Shown piece after piece: positions 33,466 through 41,163 of a DNA stretch of 47,676 nt. The translations under genes were made by a program, and so were the position numbers. The notes beneath the pieces were generated by a model, which made no database searches, was not told where the DNA came from, and saw only the letters and a program-made list of their open reading frames with translations. The DNA lies in NCBI RefSeq assembly GCF_002251945.1, contig NZ_NDHW01000032.1, positions 1-47,676 on the forward strand. Direction: 5' to 3'. Within the stretch, counting starts at the first letter, position 1. Every line of letters begins with the position of its first letter. This stretch comes from Pseudanabaena sp. SR411. Its GTDB lineage: Bacteria > Cyanobacteriota > Cyanobacteriia > Pseudanabaenales > Pseudanabaenaceae.

Positions 33466-36150
33466 ATGTCTAACCTTTTGCAAGATTTTGTTGATTTCCA
33501 TGCCACTTTACAAGGTGATGAAAAATCAGAGTCTCAGATATTTTTAGATCGATTTTTTCAAGCGTTTCACCATAGGGGCGCGATTGAAGCGGGTGCAGTG
33601 TATGAGCAAAGGGTTAAAAAGGGTAGTGCTAAGGGTAAGACTGGTTTTGCCGATCTAGTCTGGAAACGTCCTGAGAGTAATGGTAAGGGCGGCGTTTTGA
33701 TCGAGATGAAGAAACGGGGTGAGGATCTTAATAAGCATTATTCGCAAGCTTTTCAATATTGGACTTATCTCGTACCCGATCGCCCTCGGTATGTAGTGCT
33801 GTGCAATTTTGATGAGTTCTGGATTTATGACTTTAATCTGCAAGTTGATACACCTGTAGATACCGTGGCGATCGCCGACTTGCCTAGTCGTTCTAGTGCA
33901 TTTCGCTTTATGGAGATTGCAGTCAATACGACACCTATATTTAGAAATAACCAAGTAGATGTAACGATTACTAAGGCTAAACGGTTAGGGGTATTGTATA
34001 CGGACTTAAAGGCGAGAGCAGCTAAAAGTGGATTTACGGATTTAATCGCGCAAAAGTTTATTTTGCAATGTGTGTTAGCAATGTTTGCAGAGAATCGGGG
34101 GCTATTGCCTAAAGATATGTTTATTGCCTGTATCCAAGATTGCATCAATGGGGCAAGCACCTACGATTTGCTAGGTGGTTTATTTAAGGAAATGAACGTA
34201 AAAGGGATTACACCCGCAGGACGGTATAAGGGTGTTGATTATTTTAATGGTGGTTTGTTTGCGGATATCCATGCCATTGAGCTAACTCCTGAAGAGTTAA
34301 GAACTTTAGAGAGTGCTGCTAAGGAAAATTGGGGAATGATTAGACCTGCTATTTTTGGCAGTATTTTTGAGGCGACTTCAGATTCTAAGGAACGTCATGC
34401 AAAAGGGATGCATTACACGTCTGAAGTGGACATTATGAAAATTGTTGTACCGACAATCACGCGATATTGGGAGGAGAAAATCGAGGCGGCTAATAAAATC
34501 GAGGATCTCAATGCTTTGCAATTAGAGTTGCGAGCCTATCGAGTTTTAGATCCTGCCTGTGGTTCGGGAAATTTTCTATATCTTGCTTACCAAGAGCTAA
34601 AGCGGATAGAGATGATGTTGCTTGATAAGGTTGCTGCTATGCAAAAAACCCCACTAGTTCATATCGATTTAGTTACTCCTAATCAGTTTTTCGGAATGGA
34701 TATAAACCCGTTTGCGGTGGAATTGGCTAGGGTAACTTTGATGATCGCTCGAAAGATTGCGATCGATAAGTATGGTCTATCTGAACCTGCTTTACCTTTG
34801 GATACGTTAGATAAAAATATTGTCTGTCAGGATGCTTTGTTTTCTGATTGGTTTGAAGCTGATGCAATTATTGGCAATCCTCCTTTTTTGGGCGGATATC
34901 GTATGCGTCAAGATTTAGGTGATGCTTATGCTGAAAAGGTCTTTAAAAAGTTTGTAGATGTTAAAGGAAAAGCTGATTTTTGTACTTATTGGTTTCGATT
35001 GGCTCACGATCATATAACAAAAAATGGTTATGTTGGCTTAGTTGGAACTAACTCAATTAGTCAGGGGGTTTCCCGTGAAGCAAGTCTTCAATACATTACT
35101 CAAAATGGGGGATATATACATGATGCAATTTCCACTCAAGCATGGTCAGGAGAAGCTTCAGTCCATGTAAGTATTGTCAATTGGAGTAAACAGAAACTCA
35201 AGGAAGTAAAGCTAGATCATGCTTTGGTAAGCTTTATTAGTTCCTCATTAAAAGAGAATACTGATGTTGTAAATGCAGTCAAGCTTCAGTCAAACATGAA
35301 TTATTGTTTCCAAGCGATTGAACCATCTGCGAAAGGATTTTTTATCTCAGAAGTAGAGGTTAATTTATGGAAAAAAGGAAATCCTAAAAATGAGAACGTT
35401 CTTAAATTATTAGTAAGTGCTGATGATTTAACAAAAGAGGTTAACGGATTTCCTAGTAGATGGATTATTGACTTTAATGATATGAGTCTTGAAGAAGCTA
35501 GTAACTATAAGTTACCTTTTGAACACGTCAAAAAATTTGTAAAGCCTGAGCGTGATAAGAATAAAGAATTATCAAGAAGAGAGCTTTGGTGGCTACATGG
35601 GCGATCAAGACCAGCAATGAGAAAAGCATTAGAAAGTTTGAAATGTTATTTTGCTGTTCCAGCACACTCTAAATGGTTCATGTTTATCCCTTGTAAAACT
35701 GATTGGTTGCCAAACAACTCAGTTAAAGTTGTTACTTCTGATGACTTCTATATGTTAGGTATCCTTACATCAAAAGTTCATCGACTATGGGTAAAAGCTC
35801 AAAGCTCCACACTAGAAGATCGAACTCGCTACACAAATACAACCTGCTTCGAGACATTCCCATTTCCACAAAATAAAACCAGTCCCCTAGTCGCTAAAAT
35901 TCGCGCTGCGATGCAAGAGCTACATCAATATCGCACAGAGCAAATGGAAAGCAAACAATGGGGCATCACCAAACTCTATAACGAATACTTTCACGAACCC
36001 GCAAGCCAACTTTATAAACTCCATGCCAAGCTCGACAAACTCGTAATGCAACTTTACGGCTTTAGCGACAGTGACGACTTACTAGAAAAACTACTACACC
36101 TTAATCAAGAAATAGCCAATATGTCTAACGAATCAATTACCGATGAGTAG
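33466..36150 (+). CDS. Type IIG restriction endonuclease-methyltransferase (MmeI-like)
   Basis: An 894-residue single-chain restriction-modification protein. Near the N-terminus a PD-(D/E)xK nuclease shows Asp63 in GFADLVWK and Glu80-x-Lys82 in VLIEMKKRG. The N6-adenine methylase has motif I LDPACGSGNFLY (about 359-370) and motif IV IIGNPPFLGG (about 470), of the NPPF type. The C-terminal part (about 600-894) is the target-recognition region. Organisation matches MmeI-type enzymes, which cut and methylate with one specificity domain, so no separate methylase is needed. It is a single gene with its own terminator before it. The element thus carries its own defence, or a self-protection or addiction function. 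Confidence 0.87.
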   Translation: MSNLLQDFVDFHATLQGDEKSESQIFLDRFFQAFHHRGAIEAGAVYEQRVKKGSAKGKTGFADLVWKRPESNGKGGVLIEMKKRGEDLNKHYSQAFQYWTYLVPDRPRYVVLCNFDEFWIYDFNLQVDTPVDTVAIADLPSRSSAFRFMEIAVNTTPIFRNNQVDVTITKAKRLGVLYTDLKARAAKSGFTDLIAQKFILQCVLAMFAENRGLLPKDMFIACIQDCINGASTYDLLGGLFKEMNVKGITPAGRYKGVDYFNGGLFADIHAIELTPEELRTLESAAKENWGMIRPAIFGSIFEATSDSKERHAKGMHYTSEVDIMKIVVPTITRYWEEKIEAANKIEDLNALQLELRAYRVLDPACGSGNFLYLAYQELKRIEMMLLDKVAAMQKTPLVHIDLVTPNQFFGMDINPFAVELARVTLMIARKIAIDKYGLSEPALPLDTLDKNIVCQDALFSDWFEADAIIGNPPFLGGYRMRQDLGDAYAEKVFKKFVDVKGKADFCTYWFRLAHDHITKNGYVGLVGTNSISQGVSREASLQYITQNGGYIHDAISTQAWSGEASVHVSIVNWSKQKLKEVKLDHALVSFISSSLKENTDVVNAVKLQSNMNYCFQAIEPSAKGFFISEVEVNLWKKGNPKNENVLKLLVSADDLTKEVNGFPSRWIIDFNDMSLEEASNYKLPFEHVKKFVKPERDKNKELSRRELWWLHGRSRPAMRKALESLKCYFAVPAHSKWFMFIPCKTDWLPNNSVKVVTSDDFYMLGILTSKVHRLWVKAQSSTLEDRTRYTNTTCFETFPFPQNKTSPLVAKIRAAMQELHQYRTEQMESKQWGITKLYNEYFHEPASQLYKLHAKLDKLVMQLYGFSDSDDLLEKLLHLNQEIANMSNESITDE

Positions 36151-36163
36151 AAGGGTTGAGTTG

Positions 36164-36225
36164 AATAGCGTAATGCTATTGACATTCTAGTAAGATACAC
36201 TTAAGGTTAATAGCATTACATTATT
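36164..36225 (+). promoter_or_regulatory. Promoter with two flanking 17-bp operators, copy 2
   Basis: AATAGCGTAATGCTATT (36164-36180), TTGACA (36179-36184), 17-base spacer, TAAGGT (36202-36207), then AATAGCATTACATTATT (36209-36225). Operator spacing is 45 bases, the same as in copy 1. The gene start is 10 bases beyond. Confidence 0.75.
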
Positions 36226-36235
36226 AAAATCCTTT

Positions 36236-36658
36236 ATGGAACTAAAGCGTAAAATACCGCCAAATCCTAACGGCAATCCCAACTTTAAAAGACTTTGGGA
36301 CAATTTAGGAGAGGCAAAAGCTATTAGATTACCTGAGTCTTTACACTCACTTTTTAGAAGTCTATCAACTGCCATTAATTCGGGCAAAGTCAAAACCACA
36401 GACTTAGAGAATATGTGTATTGATTGGGGAAATGTTGAGAGAGAATTGACCGCAATTACTGGTAAGCCATCTCTAAGCATTGTCCAAAATCCCGAAAAGT
36501 CTAACAATGAACTGCTCGAAAAATTAGAACAGTTTGAGGCGGCGCAACGCGCCACATGGGGAACATTACCGCAACATCGAGGCGAATTTTCTACAACTTC
36601 GGCAAGGTGGGGGAAATACAATGAGTTTAAGGCGTGGTTGGCTAACCAAGGAGAATGA
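36236..36658 (+). CDS. Protein sharing an N-terminal motif with the ParB-like protein
   Basis: A 140-residue protein starting MELKRKIPPNPNGNPNFKRL. The PNGNPNFK...AKAIRLPESLHSLFRSL segment resembles the N-terminus of the ParB/Srx-domain protein (RGNPNFK...TKPVRIP...). The rest is helical with a WGKYNEFKAWLANQGE end. Probably a DNA-binding or plasmid-maintenance-type small regulator; not certain. The gene starts directly after operator copy 2, and the next gene follows after 4 bases. Confidence 0.6.
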   Translation: MELKRKIPPNPNGNPNFKRLWDNLGEAKAIRLPESLHSLFRSLSTAINSGKVKTTDLENMCIDWGNVERELTAITGKPSLSIVQNPEKSNNELLEKLEQFEAAQRATWGTLPQHRGEFSTTSARWGKYNEFKAWLANQGE

Positions 36659-36662
36659 CTAA

Positions 36663-37016
36663 ATGAGCATGACATTTGAGCAGATGCAAGAAATACTTGA
36701 AAGAACTGCCATACTCACTGAGAGAAATAGTGAGGCAATTGTCAGAGTAGAGCAAGAACTACGGGAAACTCGCTCTATTGTTGACTCTAACGCAAGAGCA
36801 ATACAGGCAACTAATAACGCCCTAGATGCAAAGTTTAACCAGATCGCCGATGCTGTCATCAGAGGTCAGGACAGACTAGAAAGGTTAGAGCGTAGAGATC
36901 GACGGGTTGACAAAGAGATACGAGGGTTACGCATTGAGACAAGACGGATGTTAGAACGATGGTTAGGTGAGCCATTCCCCGACGATCCAGACTTGGACGA
37001 GGATGACACCGAATAA
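36663..37016 (+). CDS. Coiled-coil protein of unknown function
   Basis: A 117-residue highly helical charged protein (MQEILERTAILTERNSEAIV, then VEQELRETRSIVDSNARAIQ, LERLERRDRRVDKEIRGLRI). This DUF-like coiled coil is seen in many cyanobacterial and phage small proteins. Its tail is acidic and Pro/Asp-rich. It is co-transcribed with the gene at 36236 and ends before a terminator. Confidence 0.65.
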   Translation: MSMTFEQMQEILERTAILTERNSEAIVRVEQELRETRSIVDSNARAIQATNNALDAKFNQIADAVIRGQDRLERLERRDRRVDKEIRGLRIETRRMLERWLGEPFPDDPDLDEDDTE

Positions 37017-37054
37017 TTGCTACCCTCACCAATGAGGACACCAAACAACAAGAG

Positions 37055-37081
37055 AGGCGATCGCTAAATTAGCGATCGCCT
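37055..37081 (+). terminator. HIP1-cored palindromic terminator
   Basis: AGGCGATCGCTAA (37055-37067) and its complement around A, followed by a T-rich tail. Confidence 0.72.
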
Positions 37082-37508
37082 TTACTTTTTGAATACATCA
37101 TTATTGCTGATTTGCTACCTTCACCATTATTTAAGCAGAGACTGCTAAAGGTATGGTATCAAACGTTTTTAGTATAAAAAATTGTATAATTTATTCTTTT
37201 TTTGCAAGCTTATGTATAACTCTAATCAAATATTTTCTTGTTTTAAATATTAACCTATTAACCTAATTAACTAACATATAATATTAGTTGAAGAGGCTAT
37301 TTCTAAACTATACATAAGGTTAGTCTAATTTTCAAAAAAACTTGTCCTTTAAAACAGTTGATTTAGCTTAAGTATTTATTGGTAGCGGAAAAGATACTAA
37401 CAGTTGATTAATTATGATTCTAGTTGAAAATCCAGTATTTATATTGGGAATTAGCCTTTAGGGGATTCGCCCGATTTCTAATAGCTATTTACATCAATTC
37501 TCAAAAAT
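37082..37508. other. AT-rich gap
   Basis: About 430 very AT-rich bases with no gene. Repeated ATTAACCT blocks (about 37249-37264) and TATGTATA/TATACATA inverted words (about 37211 and 37311) are present. It could be an origin or regulatory region of the element, but nothing in it is decisive. Confidence 0.3.
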
Positions 37509-37775
37509 ATGAATCAAATTAAATCAAATAACTCTGCCCATGATTTAGGTTGGTGGATTAGCATTCTAACCGCACAACCTCTTTGTTTATATTACTTTGG
37601 GGCTTTTTCATTTCGCCAAGAAGCTGAATCAATCCAAGATAGATTTATCGAAGATCTGCGTCAAGAAAAAGCTCTAATCCTTTGCTCGAATATTCGATTT
37701 TTACAGCCTAGTCAAGTAACAGTGACAGGAACCGATCTGTTGACGCATATTACTGGATTTCAAAAAATCTCCTAA
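37509..37775 (+). CDS. DUF1816 protein
   Basis: An 88-residue protein with the DUF1816 signature WWISILTAQPLCLYYFGAFS followed by RQEAESIQDRFIEDLRQEKA and the polar FLQPSQVTVT. This cyanobacterial family is small and of unknown function, sometimes near stress or light genes. In the element it stands alone with a long AT-rich leader, so it may be cargo. Confidence 0.72.
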   Translation: MNQIKSNNSAHDLGWWISILTAQPLCLYYFGAFSFRQEAESIQDRFIEDLRQEKALILCSNIRFLQPSQVTVTGTDLLTHITGFQKIS

Positions 37776-38133
37776 GTCAGAATTGCCGCAAGATAAGTAG
37801 GTGGTTAAAATTATTTACACACTACGACGGTTTAGAACTTATAAACCTTATAACCTTAGAAGGCTTTATGAGTAATTAATTTCGTCCAACTACTTAAAGA
37901 AAGGCGATCGCTAATTTAGCGATCGCTTTTCTTATCTACCTTTATTCTCTTCAAGGAAATCTAGACAGTCTTGAATAGTTTTACAAACGCTTCACAAAAC
38001 GGATACAGGAAGAAATCGAAGAGGTACTGACTTACAATAGATAAGAGGTAGAGAGCGCTATACGCTTGGGGATATCCAGTCCCTTCAGATGGTAAAACCT
38101 TGGATCATCTCGAATTATTAGAATCCAAAATAA
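37776..38133. other. Gap with one terminator-like hairpin
   Basis: No gene seen. A HIP1-cored hairpin (GGCGATCGCTAA and complement, about 37902-37926) ends the DUF1816 unit. The rest is unassigned leader for the gene at 38134. Confidence 0.4.
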
Positions 38134-38427
38134 GTGAAAAAGAGTTTTTTTAACTCAGAGAGTAAAACTGTGATTGAAAGATCGACAAACGAAATCGTAA
38201 CAGGATACAGCAATGAACATTTAGATTGCGCGATCGAAACATCTAGCCATTTACTACAAAAACATCGTCATCAAGCACCCTATCAGCAAGAGGAAATTAA
38301 AGAAGCTTTACACAGTAGTAAATTTTGCAACCAGCTATCGCAACAACAGCTTGAGGTAGTTGTTGCCTACATCCATGGGCTAGCGCCTAAACATCTCAAT
38401 CATGCTGATAAAATTATATGGACATAA
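38134..38427 (+). CDS. Small protein of unknown function
   Basis: A 97-residue protein, start probably GTG 38134 (KKSFFNSESKTVIERSTNEI). It has a helical, His/Gln-rich middle (LLQKHRHQAPYQQEEIKEAL) and LSQQQLEVVVAYIHGLAPKH. Not recognised. It ends before a palindromic terminator and converges on the leftward structural-like operon. Confidence 0.5.
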   Translation: MKKSFFNSESKTVIERSTNEIVTGYSNEHLDCAIETSSHLLQKHRHQAPYQQEEIKEALHSSKFCNQLSQQQLEVVVAYIHGLAPKHLNHADKIIWT

Positions 38428-38504
38428 AAAAGTGCAGGGAAGTAAATTCGCTACGATGATTCTGATCTATAGGCTGAACCCAAGTAACATTCTGGCAAAC
38501 AGTA

Positions 38505-38536
38505 GAGAGGCGATCGCTAATTAGCGATCGCCTCTC
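38505..38536. terminator. 32-base perfect HIP1 palindrome, bidirectional terminator
   Basis: GAGAGGCGATCGCTAA and its exact complement with no loop bases (38505-38520 and 38521-38536), between convergent genes. Confidence 0.75.
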
Positions 38537-38541
38537 TCGTT

Positions 38542-39321
38542 TTATCCGCCCACCTCTACAACAAATAAAGTGCATTGCATCTCTAATGCACCCTCTACTT
38601 TTTGCCCAGTGTAATAGATGTAATTATTGCTAATCGGTAAATTGTTAGCCGTCAGAACCTGCGGACTAGTCCGCAATTCCAAGCCTGATGGCACACCCGA
38701 TCCAATATCTATCAAGCCTGTAGTCGTGATCTTTTCATTGGGATTATCAGCAGTGTATCCAAACGTATAGCAGCCTGTCCCTAGGGCATTCAGCCAATAG
38801 CCCAAGTCAAATGTATCCAAAGGCTGAATATCAGTCTCAAAAGTTCGGGTGAAGTCATAGGCGGCTGATTCTATCTCGGATGGGGATAGCGCCGAAAAGA
38901 ACAAAGTAAAAAATGCACTGGGGCTTATAAATTCATCTCCAGAGTCTTCCAACATGGAGCATGTAGCAGAAAATCCTGCTAATCCCTCTACACCATTAGC
39001 AGGTTTCCACCAAAGATCGCCGACGTAATTGGCTACTGCAATATACATTTGGTTTTGGCTTTGATCGAAATAAAATAGCCCTTCTTTCTGAGGTCTGCTC
39101 TCTGGTGGAAAAAAGCTAACTACCCCACCACCTCCTCCCGCCTCAAGCTCAACGATCGCACCTTGAGCCGTATCCGTAGCGCGATAAATCTTGTTTGTGT
39201 CAGAGGCAATAATTAGCTGGTCTGGAAATTCTGGTGAAACATTTGCGGGGTCACCAGAGAACGATCGCACCTTGGCATAGTGCAAATCGTTGGGATTGGT
39301 TAGAGTCGAGTGTCTGGTCAT
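38542..39321 (-). CDS. Fibre-like virion-type protein
   Basis: A 259-residue protein, last in a leftward seven-gene operon. Near its N-terminus it has the phrase HYAKVRSFSGDPANVSPEFP-QLIIASDTNKIYRATDTAQG, the type of short repeat seen in phage tail/head fibre and surface proteins. A GGGGG linker follows, then another such unit (KEGLFYFDQSQNQMYIAVAN-WWKP), then a globular C-terminal domain. ATG 39321 lies 2 bases after the upstream stop codon (TTG 39333 is an alternative). It could be a receptor-binding or decoration protein. No homology can be verified here. Confidence 0.55.
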   Translation of the reverse strand: MTRHSTLTNPNDLHYAKVRSFSGDPANVSPEFPDQLIIASDTNKIYRATDTAQGAIVELEAGGGGGVVSFFPPESRPQKEGLFYFDQSQNQMYIAVANYVGDLWWKPANGVEGLAGFSATCSMLEDSGDEFISPSAFFTLFFSALSPSEIESAAYDFTRTFETDIQPLDTFDLGYWLNALGTGCYTFGYTADNPNEKITTTGLIDIGSGVPSGLELRTSPQVLTANNLPISNNYIYYTGQKVEGALEMQCTLFVVEVGG

Positions 39322-39322
39322 A

Positions 39323-39619
39323 TTAGTCCTCAAAAATTACATGGTCATCTGTGGTTAATACCTGTCCATCTTGGACAAGGATTTTATTTAAGATGCTTGC
39401 TGCATCAATTTCGGGCATATCTGCACCGATCGCTACCCAATCGGATGGCGAATTAGTGGCGATCGCTAAAAACAAATTCTGATTTGTGTAGTTAAACCAG
39501 AATTTCTTGATGCTGGTTGGTGCATCCGTTGGATCGGCATTACTTAGAGTTAAGTCTGTGCCTATGGTGATGTATTGATTAACTGTAAAGTCTTTCAATA
39601 CTGGGTTACTGATTGGCAT
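39323..39619 (-). CDS. Small fibre-like protein
   Basis: A 98-residue protein (MPISNPVLKDFTVNQYITIG). Its middle, KKFWFNYTNQNLFLAIATNS-DWVAIG, repeats the pattern of the neighbour's fibre-like units. Probably a companion structural subunit. It lies 5 bases after the 512-residue gene and 1 base before the next. Confidence 0.55.
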   Translation of the reverse strand: MPISNPVLKDFTVNQYITIGTDLTLSNADPTDAPTSIKKFWFNYTNQNLFLAIATNSPSDWVAIGADMPEIDAASILNKILVQDGQVLTTDDHVIFED

Positions 39620-39624
39620 AGTTT

Positions 39625-41163
39625 TTATTTAAGTGGTGGGGTTCCTTTGGGTGCTTCATTGGGCCATAAGTCGAGTCTGATCCGATCCTCTTCTAGCTTT
39701 GAGCCATCGGTAAAATTGCGCCCTTCTCCTGTAGTGGGTCGGCGTACAAGCAAAGTGGCATAGGCAGGGTAAACAGTACGAGCCTGTTTCTTCAGATTGA
39801 TGTTTTTCTTCTCCACCTCCTCCGTAACATTGAGAGCCAAGATTTTCGCTGTTGATAATTCAGCAAGGCGGCGAACAGTCTTTTCCGCCTCACTCTTAGT
39901 TGCTCCATAAACCGCCATTTGTCGCCCATTGTCTAGATGGGCAGTAGCTCGGAATTTTCCCCATGTATAGGGCTTAGCAGCTAGCTTGATTTTGCTCCAA
40001 GTTAGCCCCAAGTCAGCGTCAGGTATGGTTACTTCATGCTGTTTTGCGGGTTTCCCGTCAGGCTGTCTCCAAGGCGGCTCTTTTTTGTCTTTAAAGACAA
40101 TGGTTAGCTGTCTCCGTAGAGGTTTCGCTGATAAATAATCTTCGGCGGGCATCCCCACAATTTGCCCAACATCACGATTAGAAATTAAGCGGTAATTGTT
40201 TAAGGTTTCCAATACAGACTCTTGTAAATCTGTCTCACCAGCGCTCAAAATCAGAGTTTCATTACGTCGTTTATCGGGCGTAAGTCTTACGGTTCGTTTT
40301 TTGCCTGTGGTGGTTTCCTGCGCTCGTTTGGCTTGGGCGTATGCTGCATCAATTTCGTGAGCAACGATCATTCCTGCCTCTGCAAAAGAGTCCCAAGATT
40401 CTTCTAAGAAAGCCTCTGTAAATGCTCTCAATTTATTGTCTTTGATGGATTCGACAAATTCTTCCATCTTGGAATTGAATGAGATAACAGGCTGTCCCTC
40501 ATTCCCCCAGTGGCTTTTGATAAATCCTGCGGTACTAGTTCCGTAGATGCTATTCAATACATTATTGGGGATTGATTTAAGTAGTTTTCTGTAGTTGATA
40601 TAGCCAGAAATCAAAGCATTATTTGCTAAAGCCCCAACAGTTTGAGATATCGCGCCGCTAATGCCTCTCGTTACCTCTCCGATCGCTTCCTTGCCCACAT
40701 TAGTCGCAACGGTTTTAGCTAAGGCAGCGCCGCCAATTACAGGACAAAGGAAGCTAATCCCATACCCAATCCCTACACCTGCTAACCACCCAAAAGAACT
40801 GCCTAATGCTGAACCCCAAGCTGAGGCAATGCGTACATTTTGGCTCTCCATCAAACCCTCTAGCTCTTTATCTGATGCATTCCAGTTAAAAGCCTTGATT
40901 TGTTCGGTGCGATCGCGTAACCAACTAAAAATCCCTGTGACTAGTCCACCTCCAGCCCACCCCAACATATTTAGGGTTCCAGATAAAAAGCCTGTCAGTC
41001 CCGAATTGTTGAAAAAATCACCAATTCTATCCAGTGCATTTTTTTCATCAGGTCTGGTTATGGCATGTTTGAGGTCTAGCGATCGCTTACCTTTATTGGG
41101 GTTAAGCTTTGTCCTAATTTGGCGGCTAGAAAGGGTTTGCTTGATGATTTTAAGTGCGCTCAT
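39625..41163 (-). CDS. Large protein with Gly-rich membrane segments
   Basis: A 512-residue protein with no recognised domain. The N-terminus is basic. Gly/Ala-rich hydrophobic segments follow at about 55-80 (TLNMLGWAGGGLVTGIFSWL), 113-150 (SFGWLAGVGIGYGISFLCPV) and 165-190. Such glycine-zipper membrane segments appear in pore-forming or DNA-delivery proteins. The C-terminal 300 residues are soluble, with a basic, strand-rich part (RRQLTIVFKDKKEPPWRQPD) and a helical tail. Its ATG overlaps the upstream stop as ATGA. The seven-gene operon context suggests a structural or membrane-penetration role. Confidence 0.6.
   Translation of the reverse strand: MSALKIIKQTLSSRQIRTKLNPNKGKRSLDLKHAITRPDEKNALDRIGDFFNNSGLTGFLSGTLNMLGWAGGGLVTGIFSWLRDRTEQIKAFNWNASDKELEGLMESQNVRIASAWGSALGSSFGWLAGVGIGYGISFLCPVIGGAALAKTVATNVGKEAIGEVTRGISGAISQTVGALANNALISGYINYRKLLKSIPNNVLNSIYGTSTAGFIKSHWGNEGQPVISFNSKMEEFVESIKDNKLRAFTEAFLEESWDSFAEAGMIVAHEIDAAYAQAKRAQETTTGKKRTVRLTPDKRRNETLILSAGETDLQESVLETLNNYRLISNRDVGQIVGMPAEDYLSAKPLRRQLTIVFKDKKEPPWRQPDGKPAKQHEVTIPDADLGLTWSKIKLAAKPYTWGKFRATAHLDNGRQMAVYGATKSEAEKTVRRLAELSTAKILALNVTEEVEKKNINLKKQARTVYPAYATLLVRRPTTGEGRNFTDGSKLEEDRIRLDLWPNEAPKGTPPLK

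Noticed and set aside
37082-37508. Origin of replication of the element
   Set aside because: Very AT-rich with short repeated words, but no clear iterons or DnaA boxes; kept only as a gap note.
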